A stretch of DNA of 64,000 nucleotides from G963665495 sp963665495 (GTDB lineage: Bacteria; Desulfobacterota; Desulfovibrionia; Desulfovibrionales; Desulfovibrionaceae): contig OY762289.1 of the NCBI GenBank assembly GCA_963665495.1, forward strand, positions 6,138,001 through 6,202,000, read 5' to 3'. This document shows, piece after piece, positions 25,262 through 34,138 of the stretch. The notes under the pieces are model-generated. The model did no database searches, was not told the origin of the DNA, and saw only the letters and a program-made list of their open reading frames with translations. The number at the start of each line of letters is the position of its first letter. The first letter of the stretch is position 1. Made by a program: the position numbers and the translations under genes.

Positions 25262-26224
25262 TCAGCTGCCTGGAGCCTTTTGGGAGGAGGGCGTTGCGGA
25301 GCCCGGCAGCACGTCTTTCGGCAATACTCCGTATTTTTTGCGGAATTCCTGGCTGAAATGACTCAGGCTCTGGTAGCCGATGTGCGTTCCAGCTTCGGTG
25401 ACGTTCATCTGCCCTGAGGCGAGCAAGGCATACGCGGTTTCCAGCCGGTAATTGCGAAAATAGGTGAAAACGGGCGTTCCGAAAATTTGTTTGAAGCCGG
25501 ATTTGAGTTTTTTTTCATTCATGCCGGCCAACCGCGTCAGTTGAACCATCGAGGGGGGATTCTGCAGATCCTGCACCAGCAGGTCGCGGGCATCCCTGAT
25601 GCGCTGCATTTCCGCCATGCTGCAAACGGGCGTTGCTGCTGCAGCGGTTTCCTGTCCCAGATATTCGGCCAGTTGCATGCCGATCAAATCCAGCGCCCGG
25701 CTTTCCAGAAACAGGTTGCGTAGCGGATTGGCGTAAGCGTTGGCCAGAATTTCCGAAACCAGCCGCATTTTTTGCGGACTGCGTTCCCCGGTCCATTGCA
25801 GGGGCTCTTTTTTTTGGTTGAGCGCGTGCATCAGATCCCGAGGCGCTTTGTTTCTTTCCAACTCCAGATACGGTTCCAGGAAATCAGGCAGGGTGTAAAT
25901 GCTGACGCGGTGCATGCCTCCTTTGCATTCCAGCGAACCGCAGGTTTCAGGCAGATAGGTGATCCCGTTGCTGCCGCTGAAATGGATGCATTCTTTTTTG
26001 CGCAGCGGGCCTTCTTCGTAGCGGCAATGGTTTTTTCCGGTCAGCATAAAGCCGAAAATGACCGGTGATTCCAGTATGGAGAAGCGCGCCTGATGCGGAC
26101 TTTCCGGAGCGACATGGGACAGGTGGACAACGAGTCCGGGACGAAGCTGGATGCTTTCGGAGCCCGAAGCCGGTTGCCGTGTGTTTGCGGTAAAGGGGCT
26201 GTCCAGGGAAACTGTTCGGTCCAT
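25262..26224 (-). CDS. AraC family regulator (PchR-like)
   Basis: 320 residues. The N-terminal sensor domain is poorly conserved. The C-terminal double HTH (about 215-310) contains LTRLAGMNEKKLKSGFKQIFG and GTHIGYQSLSHFSQEFRKKYGVLP. The segment TRLAGMNEKKLKSGFKQIFG is typical of regulators of siderophore-receptor genes such as PchR, YbtA and AlcR, which usually bind the imported ligand. It is transcribed divergently from the TonB receptor operon, with repeated words between them that could be its operator. The start has no good ribosome site. Confidence 0.88.
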   Translation of the reverse strand: MDRTVSLDSPFTANTRQPASGSESIQLRPGLVVHLSHVAPESPHQARFSILESPVIFGFMLTGKNHCRYEEGPLRKKECIHFSGSNGITYLPETCGSLECKGGMHRVSIYTLPDFLEPYLELERNKAPRDLMHALNQKKEPLQWTGERSPQKMRLVSEILANAYANPLRNLFLESRALDLIGMQLAEYLGQETAAAATPVCSMAEMQRIRDARDLLVQDLQNPPSMVQLTRLAGMNEKKLKSGFKQIFGTPVFTYFRNYRLETAYALLASGQMNVTEAGTHIGYQSLSHFSQEFRKKYGVLPKDVLPGSATPSSQKAPGS

Positions 26225-26265
26225 GTCTGTTCTGTTTTCTTGTTTGGGGCAATCAGCCGCAACTC

Positions 26266-26325
26266 ATTCCCGTCACGAATAATTCCCGTTTAGCGGCAGT
26301 TTTATTCCCGTCCTGGGTTAGCGGC
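26266..26325 (+). promoter_or_regulatory. Repeated operator-like words between araC-type gene and TonB receptor
   Basis: ATTCCCGT occurs three times in the same orientation (26266-26273, 26282-26289, 26304-26311), and TTAGCGGC twice (26290-26297, 26318-26325). The second and third ATTCCCGT are each followed by TTAGCGGC, directly or after six bases. Direct repeats of this kind suit an AraC-family activator. Confidence 0.55.
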
Positions 26326-26388
26326 CTGTTCTCTTCCTCTGTAGTGAAAAAGAAAATCAATTTCAATAAGAATAAAGGAGGATTTCAG

Positions 26389-28488
26389 ATGCGCTTGTTA
26401 CTCAGCCTCGTTATGGCAGCAGCCGTGCTCTTCCCCTCGCCTTTGCCGGCGGCGGGAGAAAGTGAAGCGTCCGGTGCTGCACAATCGAAACAAGAAACAA
26501 CGGGAACCCCGTACGAATTGGCTCCCATCACGGTGACGGCCACCAAACGGGAGCAAAAGGTCAAAGACATCGCCGGCAGTATTTCCACGGCGTCTGAATT
26601 TGATCTCGAGAATATCGACGCCTGGACTCTGAAGGATGCCACAGAACTTTTTCCCAACGTCTATATGAAAAGCACGAGTTCCGGAAATGAACTGGTAATT
26701 CGCGGTTTTTCCACCTGGGATACGGCATTGCAGTCGCCCGCGGGGCTGTACGTGGACGGCGTGCCCTATCCGCTTTCGTATATGCAAAACATGTATCTGA
26801 TGGATCTTGCAGACATGGAAGTGCTGCGCGGACCGCAGGGAACGCTCTACGGAAAGAACAGCGAATCCGGCGTGGTCAACATCAACCGGCATATCCCGGA
26901 CAACACCCAGCACGCCTCGGTCTTCACCGAACTGGGAACCTACAATACTCTTCGTTTAGGAGCTTCGTTCAGTACGCCTCTGGTGGAGGACAAACTGTAT
27001 TTTTCAGGCAGTTTTCTGCGGCATCAGACCGACGGCTATGTGAAGAATCTCTATAAGGATAACGACAGGGCCGCTGAGGAGGAGGATAACACCGGACGCG
27101 CGGTACTGCGCTGGACTCCTGCAAGCGACCTTGATTTGCGTATTTCCTTTGATGGTTCGCACAGCGACGATGGAATAGGAAAGATGCGCTACGATACGGG
27201 CCCCTACAGTTCGGACCGTCTTGAAGTTCGCTCCAATGCGGACGACACGTCCTCGTCGAACTTGCTGCTGCCCGCGCTTGCGGTGGACTATACACTCGGA
27301 GCGGTAAAACTGTCGTCCATCAGCAGCTACCTGGACTACGACTACAAGATGCTCAGCGATCTGGACAGGACGCCTGTGTCCACGGGTATTTCGGACATGC
27401 GTATCGACCAGAAGAACTTCAACCAGGAATTCCGGATAGCCTCAAACGGTGAATCCAGGCTCTCCTGGGTGGCGGGGGTGTTTCTGTCGCATACGTCCAT
27501 GGAAACGGATATGGACCGGTTGCGGGCCAAGTCCGCGGCAAACACCTACCTGCATACGGAATACACCGAGGACACAGGCGCACTGTTCGGACAGGCGACC
27601 TACGCCATTCTGGAGAACCTCCGGCTGACGGCGGGATTGCGTGCGGAACATACGCGCCTGGATGGCGATCAGAGCTATGCCACCGGAGCCGGAGTGCTGC
27701 GGGAGTACGGCAAAGACACGGATTATACGGAACTGCTGCCCATGGCCTCGCTTTCCCTGGACATAACCCCGAACCTGACCTCTTATGCCACCTGGTCCCA
27801 GGGCTATCTCCCCGGTGGATTCAACGTCTTCACGGCCAGCAACAAGGACAATTTCTACTACGAGCCCGAGTACAGCACCAACTACGAACTGGGCCTGAAA
27901 ACCAACTGGCTGCAAAACAAACTGCTGGCCAACGCGTCCGTATTTTATTCGGAAATCACGGATAAACAGGTGCGCGAGGAAGATTCCAGCAGCGGGGTGG
28001 GCGCCTGGAAGTTCACCAATTCGGCCAAGGCGCATTCCTCAGGCCTGGAGCTGGAGGCCAAAGCCTATCCGCTGGACGGTTTGGAACTGCGCGGCGGGTT
28101 GGGATACGCGATTTCCGAAATAGACGACTGGACCGTGACCAGCGACGGCACCACCACCAGCTACGACGGCAAGCGGCTGCCCTGGGCTCCGGATCTTACC
28201 TACAATATCGGTGCGGGATATACGCATTCCTCCGGAATATTCATGAATGTGGATCTGTTCGGTTCGGGTGAGCAGTATTTCGACGCGGAAAACACCCTCA
28301 GCGATCCCGGGTACGCACTCGTCAATCTGCAGCTGGGCTACCGGATAAATAATTGGGAGTTCTCCATCTGGGGCAAGAATGTCTTTGACGAGGAGTACGT
28401 CACCAAAAAACTCGTCAGCAACGAACAGACCATCGTCGAAGACGGCAATCCCATGACCTTCGGCACAACCATCATCTGGAGGTTTTAA
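26389..28488 (+). CDS. TonB-dependent outer-membrane receptor
   Basis: 699 residues from the ATG at 26389, preceded by AAAGGAGG; a GTG 45 bases upstream is in frame but lacks both a ribosome site and a signal. Signal peptide MRLLLSLVMAAAVLFPSPLP. A TonB-box-like PITVTATKREQ near residue 45 is followed by a plug domain (ELVIRGFSTWD, GLYVDGVPY, MEVLRGPQGTLYGKNSESGVVNI) and a 22-strand-type barrel ending in Phe (TIIWRF). It imports an unknown ligand across the outer membrane. The genes that follow supply a methyltransferase, an ABC importer and the ExbBD-TonB motor, two bases apart or overlapping at several junctions. Confidence 0.95.
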   Translation: MRLLLSLVMAAAVLFPSPLPAAGESEASGAAQSKQETTGTPYELAPITVTATKREQKVKDIAGSISTASEFDLENIDAWTLKDATELFPNVYMKSTSSGNELVIRGFSTWDTALQSPAGLYVDGVPYPLSYMQNMYLMDLADMEVLRGPQGTLYGKNSESGVVNINRHIPDNTQHASVFTELGTYNTLRLGASFSTPLVEDKLYFSGSFLRHQTDGYVKNLYKDNDRAAEEEDNTGRAVLRWTPASDLDLRISFDGSHSDDGIGKMRYDTGPYSSDRLEVRSNADDTSSSNLLLPALAVDYTLGAVKLSSISSYLDYDYKMLSDLDRTPVSTGISDMRIDQKNFNQEFRIASNGESRLSWVAGVFLSHTSMETDMDRLRAKSAANTYLHTEYTEDTGALFGQATYAILENLRLTAGLRAEHTRLDGDQSYATGAGVLREYGKDTDYTELLPMASLSLDITPNLTSYATWSQGYLPGGFNVFTASNKDNFYYEPEYSTNYELGLKTNWLQNKLLANASVFYSEITDKQVREEDSSSGVGAWKFTNSAKAHSSGLELEAKAYPLDGLELRGGLGYAISEIDDWTVTSDGTTTSYDGKRLPWAPDLTYNIGAGYTHSSGIFMNVDLFGSGEQYFDAENTLSDPGYALVNLQLGYRINNWEFSIWGKNVFDEEYVTKKLVSNEQTIVEDGNPMTFGTTIIWRF

Positions 28489-28490
28489 CC

Positions 28491-29582
28491 ATGGGCGAGC
28501 CGAATGTTGCGACGCAGTTCACCCCGAACGATTTCAGCCTTCCTTTCACCTGTTTTGCCGAGTGGCTTGTGGCTCCCGTACGCCTGGTGCTGCTGCAGCT
28601 TGCCATCGACCTGGAATTGCCGGACATCCTGCAGGATACCGGCGATCCGGCGGGTATCGCCGCCAGGCTTGCAGAAAAGGATCAACTGCAGGCCCAACAT
28701 ACTGTGGATGAACACAGGCTGGCGTACGTGCTGGACGCCCTGGCGGCCGCAGGCCTGCTGTACAAACAAAACGGCGCGTATGCCAACACGCCGCTGGCGG
28801 AAACCTACCTGCGTAAGAACAGCCCCGCCTACCTCGGCGGCATGATCGCCATGCTGCGTGCCATGCAGCACCGCAATCTGACCCAGATCAAGCCGTTGCT
28901 TTACGGCGAACAACCTCAGGTCCGCGAGCAGAATGCCCTGCGCGGCGAGGACCACTGGCGGCATTCTCTCAGGGGGCTCATTCAATACCAGAAGGCGGGA
29001 GCGGCAGAGGCGCTGGCCGGAGTGGCCGCGTCCCTGCCCGGTGCAGCCGGATTTCGCCGGATGCTCGATCTGGGATGCGGCCCGGGCATCACGGCCCTGC
29101 GGATTCTGCAGAAGCTGCCGGAACTGCGGGTGGTGCTTTGCGATTTTCCCAACGTGCTGGATATGGCCCGGACAGAGGCGGAGTCAGCCGGATTGGCCGC
29201 ACGGGTCGACAGCCTGCCGGGCGATTACAACCAGGCGGACTTCGGGCAGGGGTACGATCTGGTCTGGGCCTGCCAGAGTCTTTATTACGCGCGCGACCTG
29301 TCGCATTTTCTGAAAAAGATCCATGACGCGCTGCGTCCCGGCGGATTTTTCGTCAGTATTCATGAGGGCATTTGCGCGGAGGGCACCCAGCCTTCTCAAC
29401 TGGTGCTTTCGCGGCTGTCCCTGGCTCTGGAAGGTCAGGACGTGTCTTTTTCTGCGGGGCAAATAGCGGCGGCGGCGGTTGCTGCCGGTTTTAGCACTGC
29501 GGGAAGCAGCGGGCTGGAACTGCTCTACGGACGGTCTGAACTGGAAATCTTTCAGAAAAACGCCGGGTGTGGTGAGCAATGA
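28491..29582 (+). CDS. SAM-dependent methyltransferase with N-terminal winged-helix domain
   Basis: 363 residues, starting two bases after the receptor stop. Residues 15-110 form a dimerisation/winged-helix domain as in O-methyltransferases of the acetylserotonin/CrtF type (DEHRLAYVLDALAAAGLL, YANTPLAETYL). The SAM-binding core starts at LDLGCGPGITALRIL (about 187) and includes LCDFPNVLDMAR and LPGDYNQADFGQGYDLVWAC. The substrate is unknown. Its placement inside a TonB/ABC uptake operon suggests that the imported compound, or a carrier of it, is methylated in the cytoplasm. The stop overlaps the next start (ATGATG). Confidence 0.85.
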   Translation: MGEPNVATQFTPNDFSLPFTCFAEWLVAPVRLVLLQLAIDLELPDILQDTGDPAGIAARLAEKDQLQAQHTVDEHRLAYVLDALAAAGLLYKQNGAYANTPLAETYLRKNSPAYLGGMIAMLRAMQHRNLTQIKPLLYGEQPQVREQNALRGEDHWRHSLRGLIQYQKAGAAEALAGVAASLPGAAGFRRMLDLGCGPGITALRILQKLPELRVVLCDFPNVLDMARTEAESAGLAARVDSLPGDYNQADFGQGYDLVWACQSLYYARDLSHFLKKIHDALRPGGFFVSIHEGICAEGTQPSQLVLSRLSLALEGQDVSFSAGQIAAAAVAAGFSTAGSSGLELLYGRSELEIFQKNAGCGEQ

Positions 29583-30598
29583 TGCTGCGCCTGGGTTTGC
29601 TGGCGCTCTGTCTGTTGCTGGCCGAAGCCTCCGAGGCCGGGCAGCAGCCCGGCCTGCGTCTTTCGGCGCCGCCCGTGGTGCAGGCGCTGCCGCTGATCCG
29701 GATGGCCGGCGATACGGAAAATCCTGTGGCGGGAAAAAAACCGGAGTTTGTCCCCTGGCGTTCGCCCGAGCAATTGCGCGCGCTGGTGGCCAGCCGGGGT
29801 GTGGATGCGGTCATCGCCACTTTGCCGACAGCTGCAGTCCTGGCGGCCAGAGGCATCCCCTGCAAGGTGCTGGCGGCGTACTCCGCACCGCTCTGGATCG
29901 TGACGCCAGGCGCTGAAGCGGATTCCAGCCCGTCCGGGCCTCTGCGCCGGGTATTTCAGAGCCTGAACGGCGGTGAAATCATGCTGCCGTTCGGTCCGGG
30001 GAATATGCCTGAAATGATTCTGGCCGTACTGGCGCACCATTGTGAAATCGAACTGACCTTTCGTCATGCGGGCAGTTCGCTGGAAGTCGCCAACCTGCTG
30101 CGTCTGGGGCGCGGACGGTATGCCTTGCTGGCAGAACCGGCGGCTTCGTGGATTGTCGGGAAGGGTCGGGAGCAAGCGGCTGCCCGGTCTGTGCCCGTAC
30201 GCAGGTACCTGAATCTGTCGGCATTGTGGGCCGAGCTGTTTCCTGATCAGGCCGGTCTGGCCACCGCGGCTTTGATCATGGTGGGGGACAGGGCCAATGA
30301 TCCGGCCGCCTGCGCCGCCGTACGCGAGAAATTTCTCCAGGGCTGGACATGGGCCGGACAGCATCGGGACAAAAGCATCGAACTCGCGCTGCGGGATTAT
30401 CCCGCGCTGGGTAAACAGCTCGCAGACCCTGGCGGAGTTTCCTCCGGGCTGTTGCGGGATTCCGTACTGCTGACGGGAATTGCCGGGAAGCAGGCCGCTG
30501 CATTTGTCCTGGAGCGCTTGTACGAGCTGCATCCTGCCGCTGTGGGCGGACGTTTGCCTGGAGTCGGCTTTTGGGGGCTGGAAGATGTGGAAAAATGA
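29579..30598 (+). CDS. ABC transporter substrate-binding protein (NitT/TauT type)
   Basis: 339 residues. A short signal peptide (MMLRLGLLALCLLLAEASEA) is followed by a two-lobe binding protein: LRLSAPPVVQALPLIRM, RGVDAVIATLPTAAVLAARG, VLAAYSAPLWIVTP, MLPFGPGNMPEMILAV and the C-terminal GRLPGVGFWGLEDVEK. It looks like the NMT1/SsuA class used for taurine, nitrate or thiamine precursors, but the ligand pocket cannot be assigned. It overlaps the methyltransferase and the permease gene. Confidence 0.82.
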   Translation: MMLRLGLLALCLLLAEASEAGQQPGLRLSAPPVVQALPLIRMAGDTENPVAGKKPEFVPWRSPEQLRALVASRGVDAVIATLPTAAVLAARGIPCKVLAAYSAPLWIVTPGAEADSSPSGPLRRVFQSLNGGEIMLPFGPGNMPEMILAVLAHHCEIELTFRHAGSSLEVANLLRLGRGRYALLAEPAASWIVGKGREQAAARSVPVRRYLNLSALWAELFPDQAGLATAALIMVGDRANDPAACAAVREKFLQGWTWAGQHRDKSIELALRDYPALGKQLADPGGVSSGLLRDSVLLTGIAGKQAAAFVLERLYELHPAAVGGRLPGVGFWGLEDVEK

Positions 30599-31340
30599 CT
30601 GGAGCTGGCGTCTGGCAGGCATACTGCTTTTTCTGACGGGCTGGCAGGTGCTGGCCGCGGCGGGAGGCGGGCTGACCGTCGCACCGCCGGCAGAAACAGC
30701 CTTGGCCCTGGGGACCTTGCTAGCACAGCCGGGTTTCTGGACAGCGGACCTGTTGACGACACTCTGGCGCGTGCTGGCTGGTTTTGCGTGCGGCGTACTC
30801 TGCGGGGGAATTCTGGGAGGGTGCGCCGGATTCTGGCCCGGCTTCGGGTTGTTGCTGCTGCCGTACCGATGGGTGTTGTCCAGCGTTCCCGGAGTGGTGC
30901 TGGTTATCCTGGCCATGCTCTGGTGCGGAGTGGGCTCGTCCATGGTTGTGGCCATCGTGAGCCTGACTGTTGCGCCGACCATTTACCAGGCCGTCAAAGA
31001 AGGAGTGCTGGCGCTGGATCCGCAGCTCATCGAGATGGTCAGGGCCTTCAGGCTGGGGCGAAGAAAGCGGTTGACCGCGCTGTACCTGCCGGCCGTGAGC
31101 GCGCCCTTGCTGTCGGCCTGCGTCACGGCCTTGGGAGGGAGCATGCGGGTCGCGATTCTGGGCGAGACCCTGGGCGCCTCCCAGGGGCTGGGGTACTCCC
31201 TGGCCCTGGCCAGAGCCAACCTGGACATACGGCAGCTGTACGCCGTGGCGTTGTTGAGCATGCTGCTGGTCAGCCTGGTGGAGGCCACGCTGTTGCGCGG
31301 CCTGCGGGCTAGATTGCAGCCGGGGAGGAGGTGTGGCTGA
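30585..31340 (+). CDS. ABC transporter permease (NitT/TauT type)
   Basis: 251 residues from the ATG at 30585, inside the end of the binding-protein gene. About six membrane helices; the coupling loop is EMVRAFRLGRRKRLTALYLPAVSAPLLSACVTALGGSMRVAILGE. Related to SsuC/TauC permeases. Residues LGASQGLGYSLALARANLDIRQLYAVALL match the C-terminal half of that family. Confidence 0.88.
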   Translation: MWKNDWSWRLAGILLFLTGWQVLAAAGGGLTVAPPAETALALGTLLAQPGFWTADLLTTLWRVLAGFACGVLCGGILGGCAGFWPGFGLLLLPYRWVLSSVPGVVLVILAMLWCGVGSSMVVAIVSLTVAPTIYQAVKEGVLALDPQLIEMVRAFRLGRRKRLTALYLPAVSAPLLSACVTALGGSMRVAILGETLGASQGLGYSLALARANLDIRQLYAVALLSMLLVSLVEATLLRGLRARLQPGRRCG

Positions 31341-31341
31341 G

Positions 31342-31980
31342 ATGACTGCTGTGAAAGAACCGGAGATTTCTCTGCAGGATATCCGTTTTTGCTACGGACG
31401 GAGGGAGGTGCTGGCCGGCGTAACGCTGGACGTACGCGCCGGGGAAAGCCTGGTGCTCACCGGCCCGAGCGGAGAAGGCAAGTCAACCCTGGCCAGGGTG
31501 GCCGCGGGGCTGCTGCGTCCGTGTGCGGGACGCGTGCGCCTGCGGACCGGGTGTATCGGCTTTGTTTTTCAGGAGCCGCGTCTGCTTCCCTGGCGGACTG
31601 CGCTGGAAAATGTCCTGCTGCCCCTTGTTGGCCCGGCAGCACAGGCAAAAACAGCGGCCCTGGCCGCGCTGGCAGCCATGGGCTTGGAAGGAGCCGAAAA
31701 CCTGTATCCGGAGCAGCTTTCCGGCGGCATGCGGCAACGGGTTTCCCTGGCGCGCGCCCTGGCCTTTCAACCGCAGATCCTGATTCTGGACGAACCCTTC
31801 AGCGGACTGGACAACGCCTTGCGGAACACTCTCAAAAAACTGCTGGAAGTCCACGTACGCGGCAAAGGCATCGGCATTGTCCAGGTAACGCACCATACGG
31901 AAGACATCCTTACCGGAACGGAACGATTCTACCGGCTGGAGCGGGGAAGGCTGCGGATAATAGAACATTTCGACGCCTGA
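31342..31980 (+). CDS. ABC transporter ATP-binding protein (NitT/TauT type)
   Basis: 212 residues. I use the ATG at 31342, about ten bases from GGGAGGAGG; a GTG three codons earlier is too close to that site. Walker A is GPSGEGKSTLARVAAG, Q-loop GFVFQEPRLLPWRTALENV, signature LSGGMRQRVSLARAL, Walker B LILDEPFSGLD and H-loop VTHHTEDI. It powers the upstream permease. Confidence 0.92.
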   Translation: MTAVKEPEISLQDIRFCYGRREVLAGVTLDVRAGESLVLTGPSGEGKSTLARVAAGLLRPCAGRVRLRTGCIGFVFQEPRLLPWRTALENVLLPLVGPAAQAKTAALAALAAMGLEGAENLYPEQLSGGMRQRVSLARALAFQPQILILDEPFSGLDNALRNTLKKLLEVHVRGKGIGIVQVTHHTEDILTGTERFYRLERGRLRIIEHFDA

Positions 31981-32017
31981 AAGATGGACTTTCGGGCGCA
32001 ACAGTTGGGAGTAGACT

Positions 32018-32710
32018 ATGGATTCCATGATTCATGCGATTGTGCAGGCAACGTTGGTGTCAAAATGCGTGCTTGCCTTGCTGCTGGCCACATCGCTGGT
32101 CAGCTGGGCCTATATGGCAGGAAAATGGGTTTGTCTGCGGCAGGCGAAAAAAAAGATCGTATCCGGACTCGCGACATTCGAGGATTCCGAGGCTCTGGAA
32201 GGAGCTTTGCCCGCCATCGCCGGGCAGCCCCGGTCGCCGCTTTTTGGCATAACCCGCCGGGCGATACGAGAGTTCAACCGCATCAACAGTACGGGCGACG
32301 CCGAAAAGCTGCTTAACGACAACGTGCGCCGAGCCCTGCATTTCGGCATTGCCGATGAGATGGGCAGGTTGTCTTCCTCTCTGGCATTGCTGGCCACAGC
32401 GGCCAACACGGCGCCTTTCATCGGGTTGTTCGGAACCGTCTGGGGCATCATGCACAGTTTCCATGCCATCGCGGCCATGAAAAATGTTTCTTTGGCCACG
32501 GTGGCGCCCGGCATCGCCGAAGCGCTCATCGCCACGGCCGTGGGGCTGTTCGTGGCCATTCCGGCCACCTGCGGCTACAACGTGTTCAAAGCTCGTCTTG
32601 CTTCCATTCAGGGCGATTGCATCAATTTTGCGGGATTGCTGCTGAGCCGCCTGCAGCACGAAGGCGTTCGTTATCCGCAAGGCATCGAATTCGTCGGGAA
32701 CAGGAGCTAG
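32018..32710 (+). CDS. exbB: ExbB/TolQ proton-channel protein
   Basis: 230 residues with a GGGAG site. Three membrane helices: one near the N-terminus (VSKCVLALLLATSLVSWAYM) and a pair in the C-terminal half (ALLATAANTAPFIGLFGTVWGIM and VAPGIAEALIATAVGLFVAIPATCGYNVF). The Thr and Pro residues of the proton channel are conserved. It energises TonB together with the ExbD and TonB encoded next, serving the receptor at the head of the operon. Confidence 0.93.
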   Translation: MDSMIHAIVQATLVSKCVLALLLATSLVSWAYMAGKWVCLRQAKKKIVSGLATFEDSEALEGALPAIAGQPRSPLFGITRRAIREFNRINSTGDAEKLLNDNVRRALHFGIADEMGRLSSSLALLATAANTAPFIGLFGTVWGIMHSFHAIAAMKNVSLATVAPGIAEALIATAVGLFVAIPATCGYNVFKARLASIQGDCINFAGLLLSRLQHEGVRYPQGIEFVGNRS

Positions 32711-32712
32711 CC

Positions 32713-33177
32713 ATGGCCGGGATATCGGAACACGATGATTTTGTGGCGGATATCAATGTGACGCCTTTTGTGGATGTGATGCTGGTGCTGCTGGTGATTT
32801 TCATGGTCACGGCGCCCATGATGACCGAAGGGCTGGAACTGGACCTGCCTCAGGTTCAGACAGCGGAAGTGCTGCCTGCGGACGACGCTCCCCTGGTACT
32901 CAGCATCAAGCGCGACGGCAGTTTGTATCTGGAGAGCTATCCGGTGGCTCTGGCGGAATTGCCGGTTGTGCTGAGAAATTCCGTATTGCTGCCGCAAAAA
33001 AGGCTCTTTTTGCGCGCCGACAAGCAGGTGGATTACGGCAGGGTCATGGACGTCATGGGACGGGTCCGGGCGGCAGGAATCAAGGACCTGGGCATGGTGG
33101 CCGAATCCGTTTCAGGACCCGCTGTTCCCGAACCTGTGTCCGAACCGCGAAAAATACCGGCTCCTTCCGCGTCATGA
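32713..33177 (+). CDS. exbD: ExbD/TolR proton-channel protein
   Basis: 154 residues. One helix, INVTPFVDVMLVLLVIFMV, with the essential Asp in PFVD (about residue 21), then a periplasmic domain (LVLSIKRDGSLYLESYPV, RLFLRADKQVDYGRVMDVMGRVRAAGI). The start ATG follows the exbB stop by two bases and the stop overlaps the tonB start. Confidence 0.93.
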   Translation: MAGISEHDDFVADINVTPFVDVMLVLLVIFMVTAPMMTEGLELDLPQVQTAEVLPADDAPLVLSIKRDGSLYLESYPVALAELPVVLRNSVLLPQKRLFLRADKQVDYGRVMDVMGRVRAAGIKDLGMVAESVSGPAVPEPVSEPRKIPAPSAS

Positions 33178-34007
33178 ACGTCCGGATGCAATTTTTGACC
33201 CTGCTGTTTTCCCTCGCATTGCATGGAGCGCTTGCGGCTATGGGGTTCGCTGTTTCCAACGTGGACAATGCGCAATCCGAAGAAAAAGTCTACCGTGTTT
33301 CTTTGGCTGAATTCACGCCTGCCGGACCGGTTGCGGAGACTGCTGCCGCGACAGATGGAAAGATTCCCGATTCCGAGCCTGCCGTGGCGGCCGAAGCAAA
33401 AGCAGAGCCCGCGCCAGTTGCCGAACCGGAACCGAAACCCGAACCCGAACCGGAGCCAGCCATGCAGCAGGAGCAACGTGATGCGCCGGTTCCCAGCCCG
33501 GCGCCGGTGAAGAAAAAAACACGCAAGCCGAAGAAGAAAATCAAGAAGAAAGTCAAAAAGGCGCCGCCTCGCGAACCGGCGCAGAAAGATGTTCCCGTCA
33601 AAGGAAAAAAGAGTCCGGAGCAGACGGCATCCTCTACTGCTGCGGTCTCTCACACTGCAAGCGCCCGGGGAGGAGGACCCTCCCAGGCCGGATTGCGGAG
33701 CATCGGCGGTTTGAGTGCTTATGATGCGGATGTGGTGGACCAGCGTCCGGCCATTACCCGCAAGGCCCTGCCCGAATATCCGGCAAGCGCCCGCCGCAGG
33801 AACCTGCAGGGTAAAGTGGTGGTCCGGATCGTCGTAGATACGTCGGGAACGCCGCGACAGTGCGTCGTTCATGACTCAACTCCGCCAGGGGTGTTCGACC
33901 AGGCGGCTCTGGCCGCGGCTGGAAAAACGCGTTTCATTCCTGGCAAGATCAATGGCCGGCCAGTGAACACGATAATCCTGCTCCCGTATTATTTTGCCTT
34001 GCGTTAA
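33174..34007 (+). CDS. tonB: TonB energy-transducing protein
   Basis: 277 residues. An N-terminal anchor helix (MQFLTLLFSLALHGALAAMG) contains the expected His. A long Pro/Glu/Lys-rich periplasm-spanning region follows (about 70-145, with PEPKPEPEPEPA and a basic KKKTRKPKKKIKKKVKK). The C-terminal TonB domain starts near 190 (RKALPEYPASARRRNLQGKVVVRIVVDTSG) and ends FIPGKINGRPVNTIILLPYYFALR. Operon-specific TonB for the receptor at 26389. Confidence 0.94.
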   Translation: MNVRMQFLTLLFSLALHGALAAMGFAVSNVDNAQSEEKVYRVSLAEFTPAGPVAETAAATDGKIPDSEPAVAAEAKAEPAPVAEPEPKPEPEPEPAMQQEQRDAPVPSPAPVKKKTRKPKKKIKKKVKKAPPREPAQKDVPVKGKKSPEQTASSTAAVSHTASARGGGPSQAGLRSIGGLSAYDADVVDQRPAITRKALPEYPASARRRNLQGKVVVRIVVDTSGTPRQCVVHDSTPPGVFDQAALAAAGKTRFIPGKINGRPVNTIILLPYYFALR

Positions 34008-34083
34008 GCGCCCCGTGCAGCTGCTTCTTTTGATTTGTTCGCAGGTTTTTCAGGCTGCAAAGGCTTTCGTGCCTGCCGGGACG

Positions 34084-34106
34084 AAAAGGGCCGGCAGAGC
34101 CGGCCC
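34084..34106 (-). terminator. Terminator of the DUF115 gene
   Basis: GGGCCGGC, loop of three, GCCGGCCC, followed on the minus strand by TTTT. It lies 33 bases past the stop of the DUF115 gene. Confidence 0.75.
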
Positions 34107-34138
34107 GGGGGGAGAGGTATGGGGTGTTGTGTTGACAA

